Part shown: piece by piece, positions 15,369 through 24,378 of the stretch
Numbering within the stretch: the first letter of the stretch is position 1
Layout of the letters: every line of letters starts with the position of its first letter
Source of the DNA: Clostridia bacterium
Lineage (GTDB): Bacteria; Bacillota; Clostridia; Christensenellales; CAG-138
Length of the DNA: 64,000 nt
Direction: 5' to 3'
Assembly: GCA_017545535.1 (NCBI GenBank)
Contig: JAFWMS010000014.1
Span: forward strand, 1-64,000
The notes under the pieces: generated by a model
What the model saw: only the letters and a program-made list of their open reading frames with translations
Told to the model about the DNA's origin: nothing
Database searches by the model: none
Program-made: the position numbers and the translations under genes

Positions 15369-16928
15369 TCAGAATCGTCCGTATATGAAGTCGGAGGCCG
15401 TGTATCCGGGGCCGTAGGCGCCGAGAAGCAGGCACAGCAGCAGCAGACCGGCGGCGGTGAGCCACAGCTTCCAGGGGCTGTCCAGGAAGCGGCGGAAGGA
15501 GCCCTCCCCCTTCTTCAGGCTCACGAGCAGGAGCAGGGCCGCCCCCACAAGCAGGATCACCCACTCCGCCCCCGAAAGGCCCAGGATGGAGAGCCGGGCC
15601 GCCACCTGGCCGTAGTTCCACGTGGTGAACAGAGAAGAAAAAGCCCCCCACACCCCGGCGGGCCCGGCGTAGCAGTCCCACAGGCGGATGAGGCACATGA
15701 GCAGGAAGGTGCGGACGATTTCGAAGGCCCCGTAAGCTTTCGTAGCCTTCAGGCCCGGGAAGCGGCCGTGTAACCGGTCGTAGAGGGACTTGAGGGTGAG
15801 AGAAAGAATGATGACCACCCCGTTGGTCAGGCCCCAAAGGGCGAAGTTCCAGCCCGCCCCGTGCCAGACGCCGGTGAGGAACCACACGATCAGCGTAGCG
15901 GTATACAGGGGCATGCGGCTCAAAAAGCCGTTGCCGAACCGGCCCCGCAGGCGCTTGGTCCAGCGCAGAAAGGCCTTCGACACGTTCAGCGGGTAGAACA
16001 CATAGTCCCGGAACCAACTGCCCATGGTCATGTGCCAGCGGGTCCAGTACTCCTCGATGTTCTTGGAAAGATAGGGCCGGTCGAAGTTTTCGGGCATGGT
16101 GACGCCGAAGAGCTCGCCCACGCCCAGGGCCATGTCGATGCCGCCGGTGAAGTCGGCGTAGAGCCGGAGGGCGTAGAGGACCATACCCAGAAAGACCCAG
16201 GCCCCTCGGTAGTCGGCGGCCTGGGCCCCGAACAGCAGGGACAGGGCGGGGGCCAGCCGATCTGCCAGGATCAGCTTCTTGGCCGCGCCAAAAAGGATGC
16301 GGACCAGGCCTCTGCCCAGCCGTTCCAGGTCGAAGTCCGCTCCCTCGTAGAGGGTTTGGGAAAGCATATCGTAGCGACTGATGGGCCCCTGGATCATCTG
16401 GGGGAAGAAGGACGCGAAGAGGGCGTATCTGAGCAGGTTCTCCTCCGGCGGATACTTGCCCTGCTTCACGTCGATGAGGTAGCCCACGGACTGGAAGGTG
16501 TAGAAGGAGATGCCCAACGGCAGCACCCAGTGGACCTGCCAGGGGGCGCGGAGGACCTCCAGCAAAAAGGAGGTGTATTTCAGGGCCCCCAAAAGGCCCA
16601 GGTTGAGCAATAGGCACAGGAGGAACAGGGCGGTGCGCTTTCTCCCCTGCCGCTGCTTATAGGCGGTCAGTTCCTCCTTGGGAAGGTCCTTTTTGTGGAG
16701 GGCCGTATAGGCTTTCTGCGCCGCCAAATTCCGGCCCAGGAGCCGGGCCGTTCCATAGACGCTGAGGACGGTTATGGCCAAAAAGGGCAGGTATTTAGGG
16801 CCGCAGAGGGCATAAAAAGCCACGCTCCCCCCCAGCAGGGAAAGATAGCGCAGCCTTTTGGGCAAAGCGTAGTAGGTTATGAGCAAGGCCCCCACCAGCA
16901 GGAAGAAGCCCCCCGAGAGAAAGGTCAT
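15369..16928 (-). CDS. MBOAT-family O-acyltransferase, DltB/AlgI-like
   Basis: Polytopic membrane protein of 519 residues that transfers acyl groups across or onto surface polymers. It has the MBOAT signature: FFPQMIQGPISRYD (about residue 197), YADFTGGIDMALG (about 262), PYLSKNIEEYWTRWHMTMGSWFRDY (about 285) and VWHGAGWNFALWG with the catalytic His near 355. About eleven membrane segments are visible. The start ATG directly follows the stop of the carrier-protein gene. With DltA- and DltC-like neighbours it forms the export half of a D-alanylation-type pathway, but the sequence does not tell whether the substrate is teichoic acid, another glycan or a protein. Confidence 0.9.
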   Translation of the reverse strand: MTFLSGGFFLLVGALLITYYALPKRLRYLSLLGGSVAFYALCGPKYLPFLAITVLSVYGTARLLGRNLAAQKAYTALHKKDLPKEELTAYKQRQGRKRTALFLLCLLLNLGLLGALKYTSFLLEVLRAPWQVHWVLPLGISFYTFQSVGYLIDVKQGKYPPEENLLRYALFASFFPQMIQGPISRYDMLSQTLYEGADFDLERLGRGLVRILFGAAKKLILADRLAPALSLLFGAQAADYRGAWVFLGMVLYALRLYADFTGGIDMALGVGELFGVTMPENFDRPYLSKNIEEYWTRWHMTMGSWFRDYVFYPLNVSKAFLRWTKRLRGRFGNGFLSRMPLYTATLIVWFLTGVWHGAGWNFALWGLTNGVVIILSLTLKSLYDRLHGRFPGLKATKAYGAFEIVRTFLLMCLIRLWDCYAGPAGVWGAFSSLFTTWNYGQVAARLSILGLSGAEWVILLVGAALLLLVSLKKGEGSFRRFLDSPWKLWLTAAGLLLLCLLLGAYGPGYTASDFIYGRF

Positions 16929-17162
16929 TTATTCGTCTTCCCGTTTTTGGATCAGGGCAAAGAGGGCCCGGGCGCTGTTGAAGTTGGCGGGGACGATGTC
17001 CACCGCTCTGAGCTCCACGCCGTAGGTCTCGGAAAGCTCCGCCGCGATGGACACCACGTCGAAGGAGGTGAGGACCTTCCGGTCGATGAGCCCCTCGGCC
17101 GTCTCAAAGTCGATGTCGGGATGCAGGTCCGAAAGCAGGTCCAAAAGCTGTTCAAAGGTCAT
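16929..17162 (-). CDS. Acyl/aminoacyl carrier protein, DltC-like
   Basis: A 77-residue helical carrier protein. The phosphopantetheine attachment serine is in VLTSFDVVSIAAELSETYGVEL (Ser33), where Thr32 replaces the Asp usually found before the serine. The short length and the acidic second helix fit DltC, which carries D-alanine from DltA to DltB. It overlaps the ligase gene by four bases and abuts the MBOAT gene, so the three proteins are made together. Confidence 0.88.
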   Translation of the reverse strand: MTFEQLLDLLSDLHPDIDFETAEGLIDRKVLTSFDVVSIAAELSETYGVELRAVDIVPANFNSARALFALIQKREDE

Positions 17163-18640
17163 TTTCCGTACTCCTTTTGTTCGATGGTCCGCCGATCCAG
17201 CTTCCCGTTGGGCAGGTGGGGCAGTTCCGGCCGCTGCTCGGTCCGATTGGGGGTCATGTAGCCGGGCAGCTTCTGCTTGAGGCCGATGACCACGTCCCAG
17301 GGCTGGGCCAGGCCCGTATAAAAGAGGTCGATCCGCTGCCGGTCCGCCACATAGAGGCAGGCAGCCTCGTGGACCCCCTTCAGGCTCAGGGCGGCGGCCT
17401 CCACCTCCCCCAGTTCCACCCGGTGGCCCATGTGCTTCACCTGCCGGTCCCGGCGGCCCAGGAACACCAGGTCCCCGTTCTCGTCATAGCGGCCCATGTC
17501 GCCGGTGCGGTAGAAGATGGCCCCTGACCCCTTAGGATCGGGCAAAAAGGCGTCCGCCGTACGGACCGGATCATGGTAGTACCCGGCCATAACGCACTTC
17601 CCGCCGATGCAGATCTCCCCCTCTGTATCCTGCCGGCCCTCGTCGTTGAGGAGCATCACCTCCGTGCCGGGAAAGGGCTTGCCCACGGGCACGGGCTTGT
17701 CCGGGTCCTGAGGGCCCACCACGGGATGGAAGCAGCTCATGCCCGTGCACTCCGTGGCTCCGTAGAGCTGAAAGATCCGGGCGTCGGGGCAAGCCTGCTG
17801 CCAGGCGGAAAGCTGCTTCACGGGCAAAACCTCGCTGCCGAAGCACATGAGCTTCAAATGCTCGGGCACCACGGCGTAGAAGGTGCGCAGCCGGGACACC
17901 AGGCTGAAAGCGGAGGACACCCAGCACAGGGCGTTGATCCCCTTTTCGTTGATGTATTGGATGAGGGCCACAGGGGTCACGAACAGGTCCTGGGGCAGCA
18001 GATAGGCCGTGCCCCCACCCACGATGACCCCCAGCAGCTCCTTGAGCCAGGCGTCGAAGTAGAGGGGCGACTGGATGCCGAAGACCAGACTCTCGTCGAA
18101 GCCCAGGGCCTCGGGCAGGGTTTGGGCATAGTCCAAAAGGGAGCTGTTGCGGATGGAGACCCCCTTGGGCTCCCCCGTGGAGCCGGAGGTGAACACCACA
18201 TAGGCCAGATCCTCCCCCTCCGCCTCCTCCCGGAGCCGGTCCGGAGCCGGGAAGGACGCAGCGCCGCCGTATAACAGGTGCTCCGCCGCGGGGCACAGGC
18301 CCTCCGCCGCGGTAAGGTTTTGTTTGTCCGTCAGGATGAACCGGGGGTTCAACGTCCGCACGATCCGCTCCAGCCGCTCCCGAGGCATCTGCTCGTCCAG
18401 GGGCACGTAGAAGCAGCCTGCCTCCATGACGCCCAGGAACGCGGCCACCTCCTCGGCGCCCCGCTCCATGAGCACGCCCACGGGCTCCCGCCGGGCGCCG
18501 CCGTTCTTCAGACAGGCGCCGATGCCCGCCGCCGCCTGACGCAGCTCATGGAAGGCAAGGCCCTTCTCCCCGTCGGAGAAAGCCAGCTTATCGGGAAACC
18601 GGTCCGCCGTTTCGTTCAGATAGGACAGGATGCTCTTCAT
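17159..18640 (-). CDS. AMP-forming ligase of the DltA / NRPS adenylation type
   Basis: A 493-residue adenylate-forming enzyme that would activate an amino acid or other acid and load it on the adjacent carrier protein. It has YVVFTSGSTGEPKGVSI (phosphate-binding loop, about residue 150), a QLYGATECTG motif (about 295), YRTGDMGRYDENGDLVFLGRRDRQVKHMGHRVEL (hinge and core, about 370-405) and the C-terminal lysine motif in LPNGKLDRR. The length agrees with DltA (about 500). Specificity for D-alanine is likely from the DltB/DltC context but not proven. The stop of the upstream lipoprotein gene overlaps its start. Confidence 0.87.
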   Translation of the reverse strand: MKSILSYLNETADRFPDKLAFSDGEKGLAFHELRQAAAGIGACLKNGGARREPVGVLMERGAEEVAAFLGVMEAGCFYVPLDEQMPRERLERIVRTLNPRFILTDKQNLTAAEGLCPAAEHLLYGGAASFPAPDRLREEAEGEDLAYVVFTSGSTGEPKGVSIRNSSLLDYAQTLPEALGFDESLVFGIQSPLYFDAWLKELLGVIVGGGTAYLLPQDLFVTPVALIQYINEKGINALCWVSSAFSLVSRLRTFYAVVPEHLKLMCFGSEVLPVKQLSAWQQACPDARIFQLYGATECTGMSCFHPVVGPQDPDKPVPVGKPFPGTEVMLLNDEGRQDTEGEICIGGKCVMAGYYHDPVRTADAFLPDPKGSGAIFYRTGDMGRYDENGDLVFLGRRDRQVKHMGHRVELGEVEAAALSLKGVHEAACLYVADRQRIDLFYTGLAQPWDVVIGLKQKLPGYMTPNRTEQRPELPHLPNGKLDRRTIEQKEYGK

Positions 18641-19335
18641 GCGCCGCCCTCCTCCTTTTCCACCGGCCGGTATTCGATGGCGCTGACGCGGCGGCTGTCC
18701 CCTTCGGATTCCTTCACCTGGACGACGAGCATGGTCCGGCCGTCGTCGTAGCTAAAGACGCCGTTCTTCTCCTCGCCCCCCAGCAGGGACAGGAGCTTGT
18801 CCTCCTCGTCGTAGATGCGAAGGCCCTGGGGGGTGACGATGGTGTCGTCTGCCACGGTGATCACCGTGATCCGTTCCACCCCCTCCACCTCGTTCACCGT
18901 CAGCTCGAAGCCGGGGTAGTAATAAAACTTATCCTTGCCAAGATAGGCGCAGCTGTCCGCCTCAAAGCTGCCCACGGGGTCGCCCAGGGCAGCGAGGATT
19001 GGGGCTGCTTCCATCATGGGCTCCATGCGGACGCCCTTGCTCTCAAAATAGAGTTCCTCCACCGCTGCCGGGGCCTGGGGCTCCGGCTCCGCCGCTTCCG
19101 CCGCCGGTTGGGGCTCGGCCGTGGCCTCCGCGGGAGCGGGCGCCGCCATAGCGGGCGCCGCCGCTTCCGTGGCCTTGGGGGCCGCCGGGGCCGCCGTCGC
19201 TTTGGCCGCGTTGGGGTCCATATAGACCACGCCCTCCCGGAGCTTGGTCTCCGCCGCCTTTTGGCCGCAGCCCAAAAGGGCCGGAAGCAGCAGGATCAGG
19301 AGGAAAATCAGTCCCTTTCGGTTCATACCCCTCAT
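18637..19335 (-). CDS. Lipoprotein of the surface-acylation operon
   Basis: A 232-residue lipoprotein: signal MRGMNRKGLIFLLILLLPAL, lipobox LLGC, then an Ala/Pro/Thr/Glu-rich spacer (about residues 45-95) that would span the wall, and a globular C-terminal domain (about 96-225) with FESKGVRMEPMMEAAPILAA and a GKDKFYYYPGFELTVNEVEG segment. The start is ATG 19335, overlapping the upstream stop and preceded by AAGGAGGACG. I do not assign the C-terminal domain to a known family. Its position between the SGNH gene and the ligase gene suggests an accessory surface role. Confidence 0.7.
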   Translation of the reverse strand: MRGMNRKGLIFLLILLLPALLGCGQKAAETKLREGVVYMDPNAAKATAAPAAPKATEAAAPAMAAPAPAEATAEPQPAAEAAEPEPQAPAAVEELYFESKGVRMEPMMEAAPILAALGDPVGSFEADSCAYLGKDKFYYYPGFELTVNEVEGVERITVITVADDTIVTPQGLRIYDEEDKLLSLLGGEEKNGVFSYDDGRTMLVVQVKESEGDSRRVSAIEYRPVEKEEGGA

Positions 19336-20378
19336 GCGCCGCGTCCTCCTTCCGTCTTTTGCCATTCATATCGGGTGGCCAGGGCCCCATATCGGGAGGC
19401 CGTGACCAGATCGTTTCGTTCGTCTTCCAATTCCACCCGCTCCGAGAGCCAGGCTCCGAACCAGCGGGTGTACTTCTCCACCCCGTATACGTTCAGGTGG
19501 ATGCCCCCGTCGTAGGTATCGGTGTTCAAATCGATGCCCATCTCTTCCATGCGGGGGATGGCGTTCAGGTATTCTACGCCATTCTTTTCGGCGTACTCCG
19601 TGAGCCAATCGTCCCATTCGTCATACCAGGCCGGGTACAGGCAGGGGCTCTTCACCAGGATGAGGGCGATCCCCTTCTCCCGGCACAGGGCCACGATCCG
19701 ATCGAGGTACGCCACCGGCTTCTCCCCGAAACCGGGGTCCCTCAGGGGCGGCGCCGCGGGGAGCCGGGTGAAAGGCACCGCTTCCGTCCGCATGAGATAG
19801 CCGTTGAAGGTGAGTTCCGGCCCCTTGAACAGGTACCGGGCGTCCTCCCCCGTGAGCTCGAAGAGTCTGTCGTGGTATCGGAGCAGGGGCACGTAGTAGC
19901 TGAGCTCGGACTCCCCCTCCGTCAGGGAGGCCCGAATGGCCTCAAACTTCTCCCGGCTCAAGCGCATACCGTCCAGGGTCATGCGATTGTAGGCCTCGCT
20001 CTGGGGCTCCGGATACCGCAGGGAACAGACGGAAAGCACCACCGCCCGGGGTGTCTCCTTTTTCAGGCACTCCGCCAGCAGGTAGTAGCTCTGCCACATG
20101 AGCTGCTGGGCGCTGCCCCGGATGTAGCTGGTGGCCCCGAACTCCTCGAACAGGGTCACCGGGGAGAAGCTTTCGTATACCTCGCAGTCCCCCACGAAAA
20201 GGACTTGGTGGCCCTCCCCGGCGTGATCGTACCAGTTCTCCACCATGCTCCCCTCCAGGGTGATCCCGGAGGCGTACTTGGGCCGCACCAGCAGCCCCAG
20301 TCCCCAGACGAGGACCGCCGCCAGCACCAGGGCGAATACGGGGGCGATCCAATTCTTTTTCTTCTTACCTGTCTCCAT
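19332..20378 (-). CDS. Membrane-anchored SGNH-like protein, DltD-like role
   Basis: A 348-residue protein with one N-terminal helix (about residues 11-31) and an outside SGNH-hydrolase-like domain. Block I reads LFVGDCEVYESFSP, with Cys65 where the family has its nucleophilic serine. The late block TYDGGIHLNVYGVEKYTRWF carries the Asp/His pair. The position beside an MBOAT transferase matches that of DltD, which finishes the transfer of the acyl group outside. With cysteine as nucleophile it may be a thioester-forming transferase rather than a hydrolase. It overlaps the lipoprotein gene by four bases. Confidence 0.75.
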   Translation of the reverse strand: METGKKKKNWIAPVFALVLAAVLVWGLGLLVRPKYASGITLEGSMVENWYDHAGEGHQVLFVGDCEVYESFSPVTLFEEFGATSYIRGSAQQLMWQSYYLLAECLKKETPRAVVLSVCSLRYPEPQSEAYNRMTLDGMRLSREKFEAIRASLTEGESELSYYVPLLRYHDRLFELTGEDARYLFKGPELTFNGYLMRTEAVPFTRLPAAPPLRDPGFGEKPVAYLDRIVALCREKGIALILVKSPCLYPAWYDEWDDWLTEYAEKNGVEYLNAIPRMEEMGIDLNTDTYDGGIHLNVYGVEKYTRWFGAWLSERVELEDERNDLVTASRYGALATRYEWQKTEGGRGA

Positions 20379-20406
20379 ACGCTCTCACTTGCGAAGCAAA
20401 CATCAT

Positions 20407-22482
20407 TTACCAGTCTCGTATATATCGGCTGGTAGGGGTATCGGGATAGACCTTGTGGTCGTACCGCCAGAAAAAGGGGTACAGCCTCAGCACCTCATCG
20501 GTGGTGAGCATGAAGCACTCGTACTTCCGGCTGGGCCCGTCGTTCAAGGGATCGAAGTGGTACCAGCCCGTGCCCAGATCCACCAGCAGCCAATAGTGAT
20601 GGGCGTTGCTGTAGCGGGTGATGAACATGGTCTTGGCCCCGATCTTGTCCAGCAGGAGCTTGGCCGCCGCGCAGTAGGTGAAGCAATCCCCCCGCCGGGT
20701 GGTGAGCCCCCGCCAGGCCTCGTATTTCCAGTCCCGCTTGTTGGACTTCTCCGTGTAGGAATAAGTCCCTTTCACGTACTTGAATATGGCGTAGGCCTTT
20801 TGACCCAGGGTCATGTCGTCCGTCACCAGGGAGGCAAGGACCTCCTCCGCCTTGGCGTCCAGCTCCTCGTCGGATACGCCGGGCCGGATGAAGGTGAGGA
20901 CGATGGTCCGGCTGGCACTGTTCCCCGCCCGGTCCGTGGCGGTGAAGACCACCCGATATTTCCCCGCCTTATAGATATCCACGGCGGAGTTGTTCACGGT
21001 GAGGAGGATGTCCTCCTGCTCGTCGGCGTTGTCCGTGGCCCACACCTGGGAGAAGTAGGAGACCGCCTCCCCCAGATACACGTACCGGGTGCTGGTGCCG
21101 AAGATCTTGGGCGGCTCCGTGTCCGGCACGACGTCCACCACCCCCGAGATCTCGGTCCGGTTTCCCCCCAGGTCCACCGCCTCGATGGTCACGGGCTGGG
21201 CGCCCGTTCTCGTCCAGTCGGGTGACTCCAGGTAGGTATAGGTGAGCTTCGTCTCGTCCTCCGCCAGATCCAGGAGCGCCTCCGGAACCTGGGGATGATC
21301 GAGATACCCGAAAAGCCGCTTCGGGAAGGCCAAAACAGGGGCCACGGTGTCCACCACGTAGAGCCGCTGGATGCAGGGCACCTCGTCCACCTCGGCCAGA
21401 ATATCGTAGCAGCCGGGGACCTTGGGCACGAACCGGGCCACCATGATCTCCCCCGAAAACCGGCCGTCCAGGGCCTGCTGGGCCTCCTCGATGTCCTTGC
21501 CGGTGAGGAAGTGGCGGCTGGCCTCCCAGGTGAGGGGCATGAGATCGGAGACGAGCACGCTCACCGTGCCGCTGGTCCGGTTGCCGCCGGCGTCCGTCAC
21601 GACCACGGTCACCGGCTGATAGCCGTTCACGGTCCAGTCCGGAGCGGGGTCAAAGGCGAAGGTCAGGGCGGTCACGTCCCGGGCGGATCTGACCAGGCTT
21701 TCCGGCGTCAGGGACTCTCCCCGCTTCGTGAAGGCCACCTCCTCAAAGGTGCAGACCGGCGGCACCGTGTCCCGGACCACCAGGGCCGTTTCGAAGGGCT
21801 CCCCCTCCGCTTCCAACGACAAAGCGTAGACCCCCGGCACGGTGGTGTCCACGGTGGCCGGGTCCGTGATAAAGCGGCCCGTCATGGTGTCGTTGGACAT
21901 AAAGGCGTCGATGGGCGGCACGTCCTCCCCCGCCTCGATGGTCACCTTGGGCACGGCGCCCACGATGACGCAGCTGGTTTCCACATAGCCCACGTTCCCG
22001 GACAGGTCCTCCAGCCGGATCTTCACGGGCCACTCCCCCGCCTTGTGGAATTCGGGCGCCGTCTCGAAGGTCACGGCGACCAGCTGCTGGTCCACAAGAT
22101 CCGTCAGAAAACCGTCGGGACCAAGCTCCTCGTCCACGCCCAGCACCTGGGGGATGCCCTTGGCCTGGGGGGCGGTGGTGTCCCTGAGTTGTACCTGAGC
22201 GATGCGGGGGCCGTCCCTGCCCGCCACCAATACCCAATGGTCGGCGGGCTTTGTCCAGTCGATCCGGTCCGTGTCGAAGCACCAGCGGCCCTCGCCCCCG
22301 TCCTTCATAAGGGCGGAGGGGGGCGGACAGCTCCCGGAAAGCTCACAGACCGTCACCTGCCGGACCTGCCGATAGAGCCAATGGTAGCCGCCGATGGGCA
22401 GCGCCACCAATAGCAGGAGCCCCTCCAGCAAAAGCCAGAGCCAGCGGGATCTATGCGCTTGTCGCTCCTCGGTTTGCTCCAC
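20407..22482 (-). CDS. Membrane-anchored transglutaminase-like protein with Ig-like repeats
   Basis: A 691-residue surface protein. After an N-terminal helix (about residues 13-33) come several Ig-like or HYR-type segments, each ending in motifs like VTDAGGNRTSGTVSV, VDLGGNRTEISGVV and ATDRAGNSASRTIVL. The C-terminal domain (about 555-690) is transglutaminase-like with RRGDCFTYCAAAKLLL (catalytic Cys near 597), NAHHYWLLVDL (His) and YHFDPLND (Asp). Such proteins can be cross-linkers or peptidases of the cell surface. It is the first gene of the acylation operon, 28 bases upstream of the SGNH gene, with a consensus promoter. Confidence 0.85.
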   Translation of the reverse strand: MEQTEERQAHRSRWLWLLLEGLLLLVALPIGGYHWLYRQVRQVTVCELSGSCPPPSALMKDGGEGRWCFDTDRIDWTKPADHWVLVAGRDGPRIAQVQLRDTTAPQAKGIPQVLGVDEELGPDGFLTDLVDQQLVAVTFETAPEFHKAGEWPVKIRLEDLSGNVGYVETSCVIVGAVPKVTIEAGEDVPPIDAFMSNDTMTGRFITDPATVDTTVPGVYALSLEAEGEPFETALVVRDTVPPVCTFEEVAFTKRGESLTPESLVRSARDVTALTFAFDPAPDWTVNGYQPVTVVVTDAGGNRTSGTVSVLVSDLMPLTWEASRHFLTGKDIEEAQQALDGRFSGEIMVARFVPKVPGCYDILAEVDEVPCIQRLYVVDTVAPVLAFPKRLFGYLDHPQVPEALLDLAEDETKLTYTYLESPDWTRTGAQPVTIEAVDLGGNRTEISGVVDVVPDTEPPKIFGTSTRYVYLGEAVSYFSQVWATDNADEQEDILLTVNNSAVDIYKAGKYRVVFTATDRAGNSASRTIVLTFIRPGVSDEELDAKAEEVLASLVTDDMTLGQKAYAIFKYVKGTYSYTEKSNKRDWKYEAWRGLTTRRGDCFTYCAAAKLLLDKIGAKTMFITRYSNAHHYWLLVDLGTGWYHFDPLNDGPSRKYECFMLTTDEVLRLYPFFWRYDHKVYPDTPTSRYIRDW

Positions 22483-22510
22483 GGCCGTGCCTCCATAAAA
22501 ATACGTTCAT

Positions 22511-22539
22511 ATCATAAAAGAAAACACGTCCCTTGTCAA
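22511..22539 (-). promoter_or_regulatory. Promoter of the surface-acylation operon
   Basis: Minus-strand TTGACA (22534-22539), 17 bases, TATGAT (22511-22516). It lies 28 bases before the transglutaminase gene. Confidence 0.85.
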
Positions 22540-22625
22540 TAAATCCCCAACATATGGGTTGTAAAAACAGGCCGCCGATGCGAAGGACAGATCGCCTACG
22601 GCGGCTTGACGCCCTGAGGCGGGAA

Positions 22626-22654
22626 TTGATTTTACCAGTGCGGTCTGATATACT
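22626..22654 (+). promoter_or_regulatory. Promoter of the GNAT gene
   Basis: TTGATT (22626-22631), 17 bases, TATACT (22649-22654), about 65 bases before the ATG. Confidence 0.75.
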
Positions 22655-22719
22655 GCGCCCGTGGGCCTATGCTTCAGAATGCCGGCCCTGCGCGAGAAAG
22701 TGGTGGAAAGGAAACAAAC

Positions 22720-23583
22720 ATGGACTACAGAATTGAGAATCTGACCGAGGAAGAAGCCGCCTATATCGGCGAACGGATACGCGAGATCGTGCCCCATGAA
22801 GTGGACGCGGACGAAGAGGATTTCGTGCTCAAAATCGAGAACGAGACCGGCGAGATCATCGGTGGCTGTATCGCCGAAGCGTACGAATACGGCTGGTCGA
22901 GAGTGCTTCTGGGCAGCCTTTGGGTGGACGAGCGCTATCGGCATCGCGGGATCGGCTCCATGATCCTCCGCGAGGTCGAGCGTATCGCCAAAGGGAAGGG
23001 CTGCCGGGTCGTTACCCTGGGCACCGCCAGCTTCATGGCGAGGCCGTTCTACGAAAAACACGGCTACACGGTCTTTACGACGGTGAAAAAGGCGAACGGC
23101 TATCTCAGTTATTCCCTGGTCAAGCATCTCGACCGGGACACGCCGGAATATGTGCCGACGAACAACAGCGGTACGCGCTTCACCGTTTCCTTCGGCGACG
23201 AGGACGACGCGAAGGTCATCGAAAACGGACTCGACGCATACAGCGAAGCCTATGAGCCGGAATACGAAAGCATCGGGTTTACTAAGAAGCTGGTGGACAA
23301 GGACGGCAAATTTAGGGCAGGCGTGATCGCCAACGCAAATAAGGGCGCCTACGGCTTCGTGGATGCCCTGTTCGTGGAAGAGCCCTTGCGGCGTCAAGGG
23401 CTGGGCACGTATCTTTTGAAGGAAGCGGAAGCCTTCGCAAAGGAAAACGGCGCGCCCATGGTCATGACCAACGCTGGCGACTGGAACGTGGATTTTTTCC
23501 GAAAGAACGGGTATTTAGTCGGAGGCGAACTCAAAGACGTGCCCCAAGGGCACGACTGCTACGAGCTCTATAAAACGGTTTGA
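22720..23583 (+). CDS. Protein with two GNAT acetyltransferase domains
   Basis: A 287-residue cytosolic protein. The N-terminal GNAT domain (about 25-140) has the acetyl-CoA loop VDERYRHRGIGSMIL, then FYEKHGYTVF. The C-terminal domain (about 140-287) has a second copy of the fold with VEEPLRRQGLGTYLL and FFRKNGYLVGG. Both R/Q-x-x-G-x-G/A loops look complete, so both halves could bind acetyl-CoA. I start it at the ATG after GGAAAGGAAACAAAC. Substrate unknown; single-gene unit. Confidence 0.85.
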   Translation: MDYRIENLTEEEAAYIGERIREIVPHEVDADEEDFVLKIENETGEIIGGCIAEAYEYGWSRVLLGSLWVDERYRHRGIGSMILREVERIAKGKGCRVVTLGTASFMARPFYEKHGYTVFTTVKKANGYLSYSLVKHLDRDTPEYVPTNNSGTRFTVSFGDEDDAKVIENGLDAYSEAYEPEYESIGFTKKLVDKDGKFRAGVIANANKGAYGFVDALFVEEPLRRQGLGTYLLKEAEAFAKENGAPMVMTNAGDWNVDFFRKNGYLVGGELKDVPQGHDCYELYKTV

Positions 23584-23656
23584 AGAGGCCCCTCGGTTGC
23601 CAAGGGACAAAAAAGAGGGTAACTGAGAAAAACACGGGATAAAGGAGAGAAAAGCC

Positions 23657-23801
23657 ATGCCCTGCACCACCATTTTGGTCGGCAAGAAAGCCAGCGACGA
23701 CGGGTTCCCCCATGATCGCCCGGACCGACGACGCCCTCGGCCAGATCCTGCTCAAGGCCAGTGAGCGCATGAAGAACGGGTACGATCGGGCAGATAATTG
23801 A
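23657..23801 (+). pseudogene. Remnant of a C69-family dipeptidase gene
   Basis: A good ribosome binding site (AAAGGAGAGAAAAGCC) precedes MPCTTILVGKKASDDG, the standard start of C69 (PepD-type) dipeptidases, in which Cys3 is the nucleophile of the processed enzyme. After a frameshift at about 23706 the DNA continues in another frame as MIARTDD, then jumps to ALGQILLKASERMKNGYDRA, which matches the C-terminus of the family. Roughly 400 internal codons are therefore deleted. A dead gene with start and end kept. Confidence 0.75.
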
Positions 23802-23821
23802 GGTTAGGAATATGAAAACGG

Positions 23822-23958
23822 ACCGCTTTTCTTGAAAGAAAAGCGGTACAAAAGAGCTTTACTGGGGAGTATCGCTTGCGTGGTGCTCCCCCTTACTATT
23901 CTCAAGCTTCTCTTTTTTGCGCCGCTTTTTTCCTCTTCACCGAAGAGAAAAAAGCGGC
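23822..23958 (+). repeat. Triple-hairpin intergenic repeat, copy B
   Basis: ACCGCTTTTCTT/AAGAAAAGCGGT (23822-23847), a GGGGAG/CTCCCC hairpin (23864-23891) and GCCGCTTTTTT.../...AAAAAAGCGGC (23921-23958), with linker CAAAAGAGCTTT. Same orientation as copy A; it faces copy C across the cupin gene. Stem bases differ from copies A and C but pairing is kept. Confidence 0.85.
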
Positions 23959-24020
23959 AGCTTGACAGCAGGTCCGTTCCCTTCGTATACTAAGAAAAAA
24001 CAGCAAAGGAGCGCAGCGCC

Positions 24021-24371
24021 ATGATCCGCAGAAGCAGCGAACGCATCATCGAAAAACCCCAGCACAAGTTCGGCGCCCCGGGGTTCATCACGGTTCAAAA
24101 CCTCATCAACGACCCGGACGAGCTCAACGGCAAGGGCCGCCTTTTCTCTCACACCGTCATCCTGCCCGGCCACGGCATCGGCTACCACGTCCACGCCGGC
24201 GACAGCGAGATCTACTACATCCTCAGCGGCCGGGGCGAGTACAACGACAACGGCACCCTGACCACCGTCTCCGCCGGGGACGTGACCTTCTGCCCGCCCG
24301 GGGAGGGCCACGGGGTCACCTGCATGGGCGAGGAGCCCTTGGAGCTCATCGCGCTGATCTTGTACGAGTAA
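24021..24371 (+). CDS. Cupin-domain protein
   Basis: A 116-residue single-domain cupin. Motif 1 is HTVILPGHGIGYHVHAGDSE (His, His, Glu as likely metal ligands: GYHVHAGDSEIYYILSG), and motif 2 is AGDVTFCPPGEGHGVT with the final His. A metal-binding enzyme or sugar/small-molecule binding protein; the substrate is not readable. ATG after AAAGGAGCGCAGC. It is the only gene between inverted copies of the triple-hairpin repeat, which is unusual. Confidence 0.85.
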   Translation: MIRRSSERIIEKPQHKFGAPGFITVQNLINDPDELNGKGRLFSHTVILPGHGIGYHVHAGDSEIYYILSGRGEYNDNGTLTTVSAGDVTFCPPGEGHGVTCMGEEPLELIALILYE

Positions 24372-24378
24372 TGTTTTT

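Noticed and set aside
15290..15773. Extension of the low-complexity frame across the MBOAT 3' end
   Set aside because: Past about 15290 the translated sequence is only the antisense of the MBOAT gene, so I did not treat it as coding.
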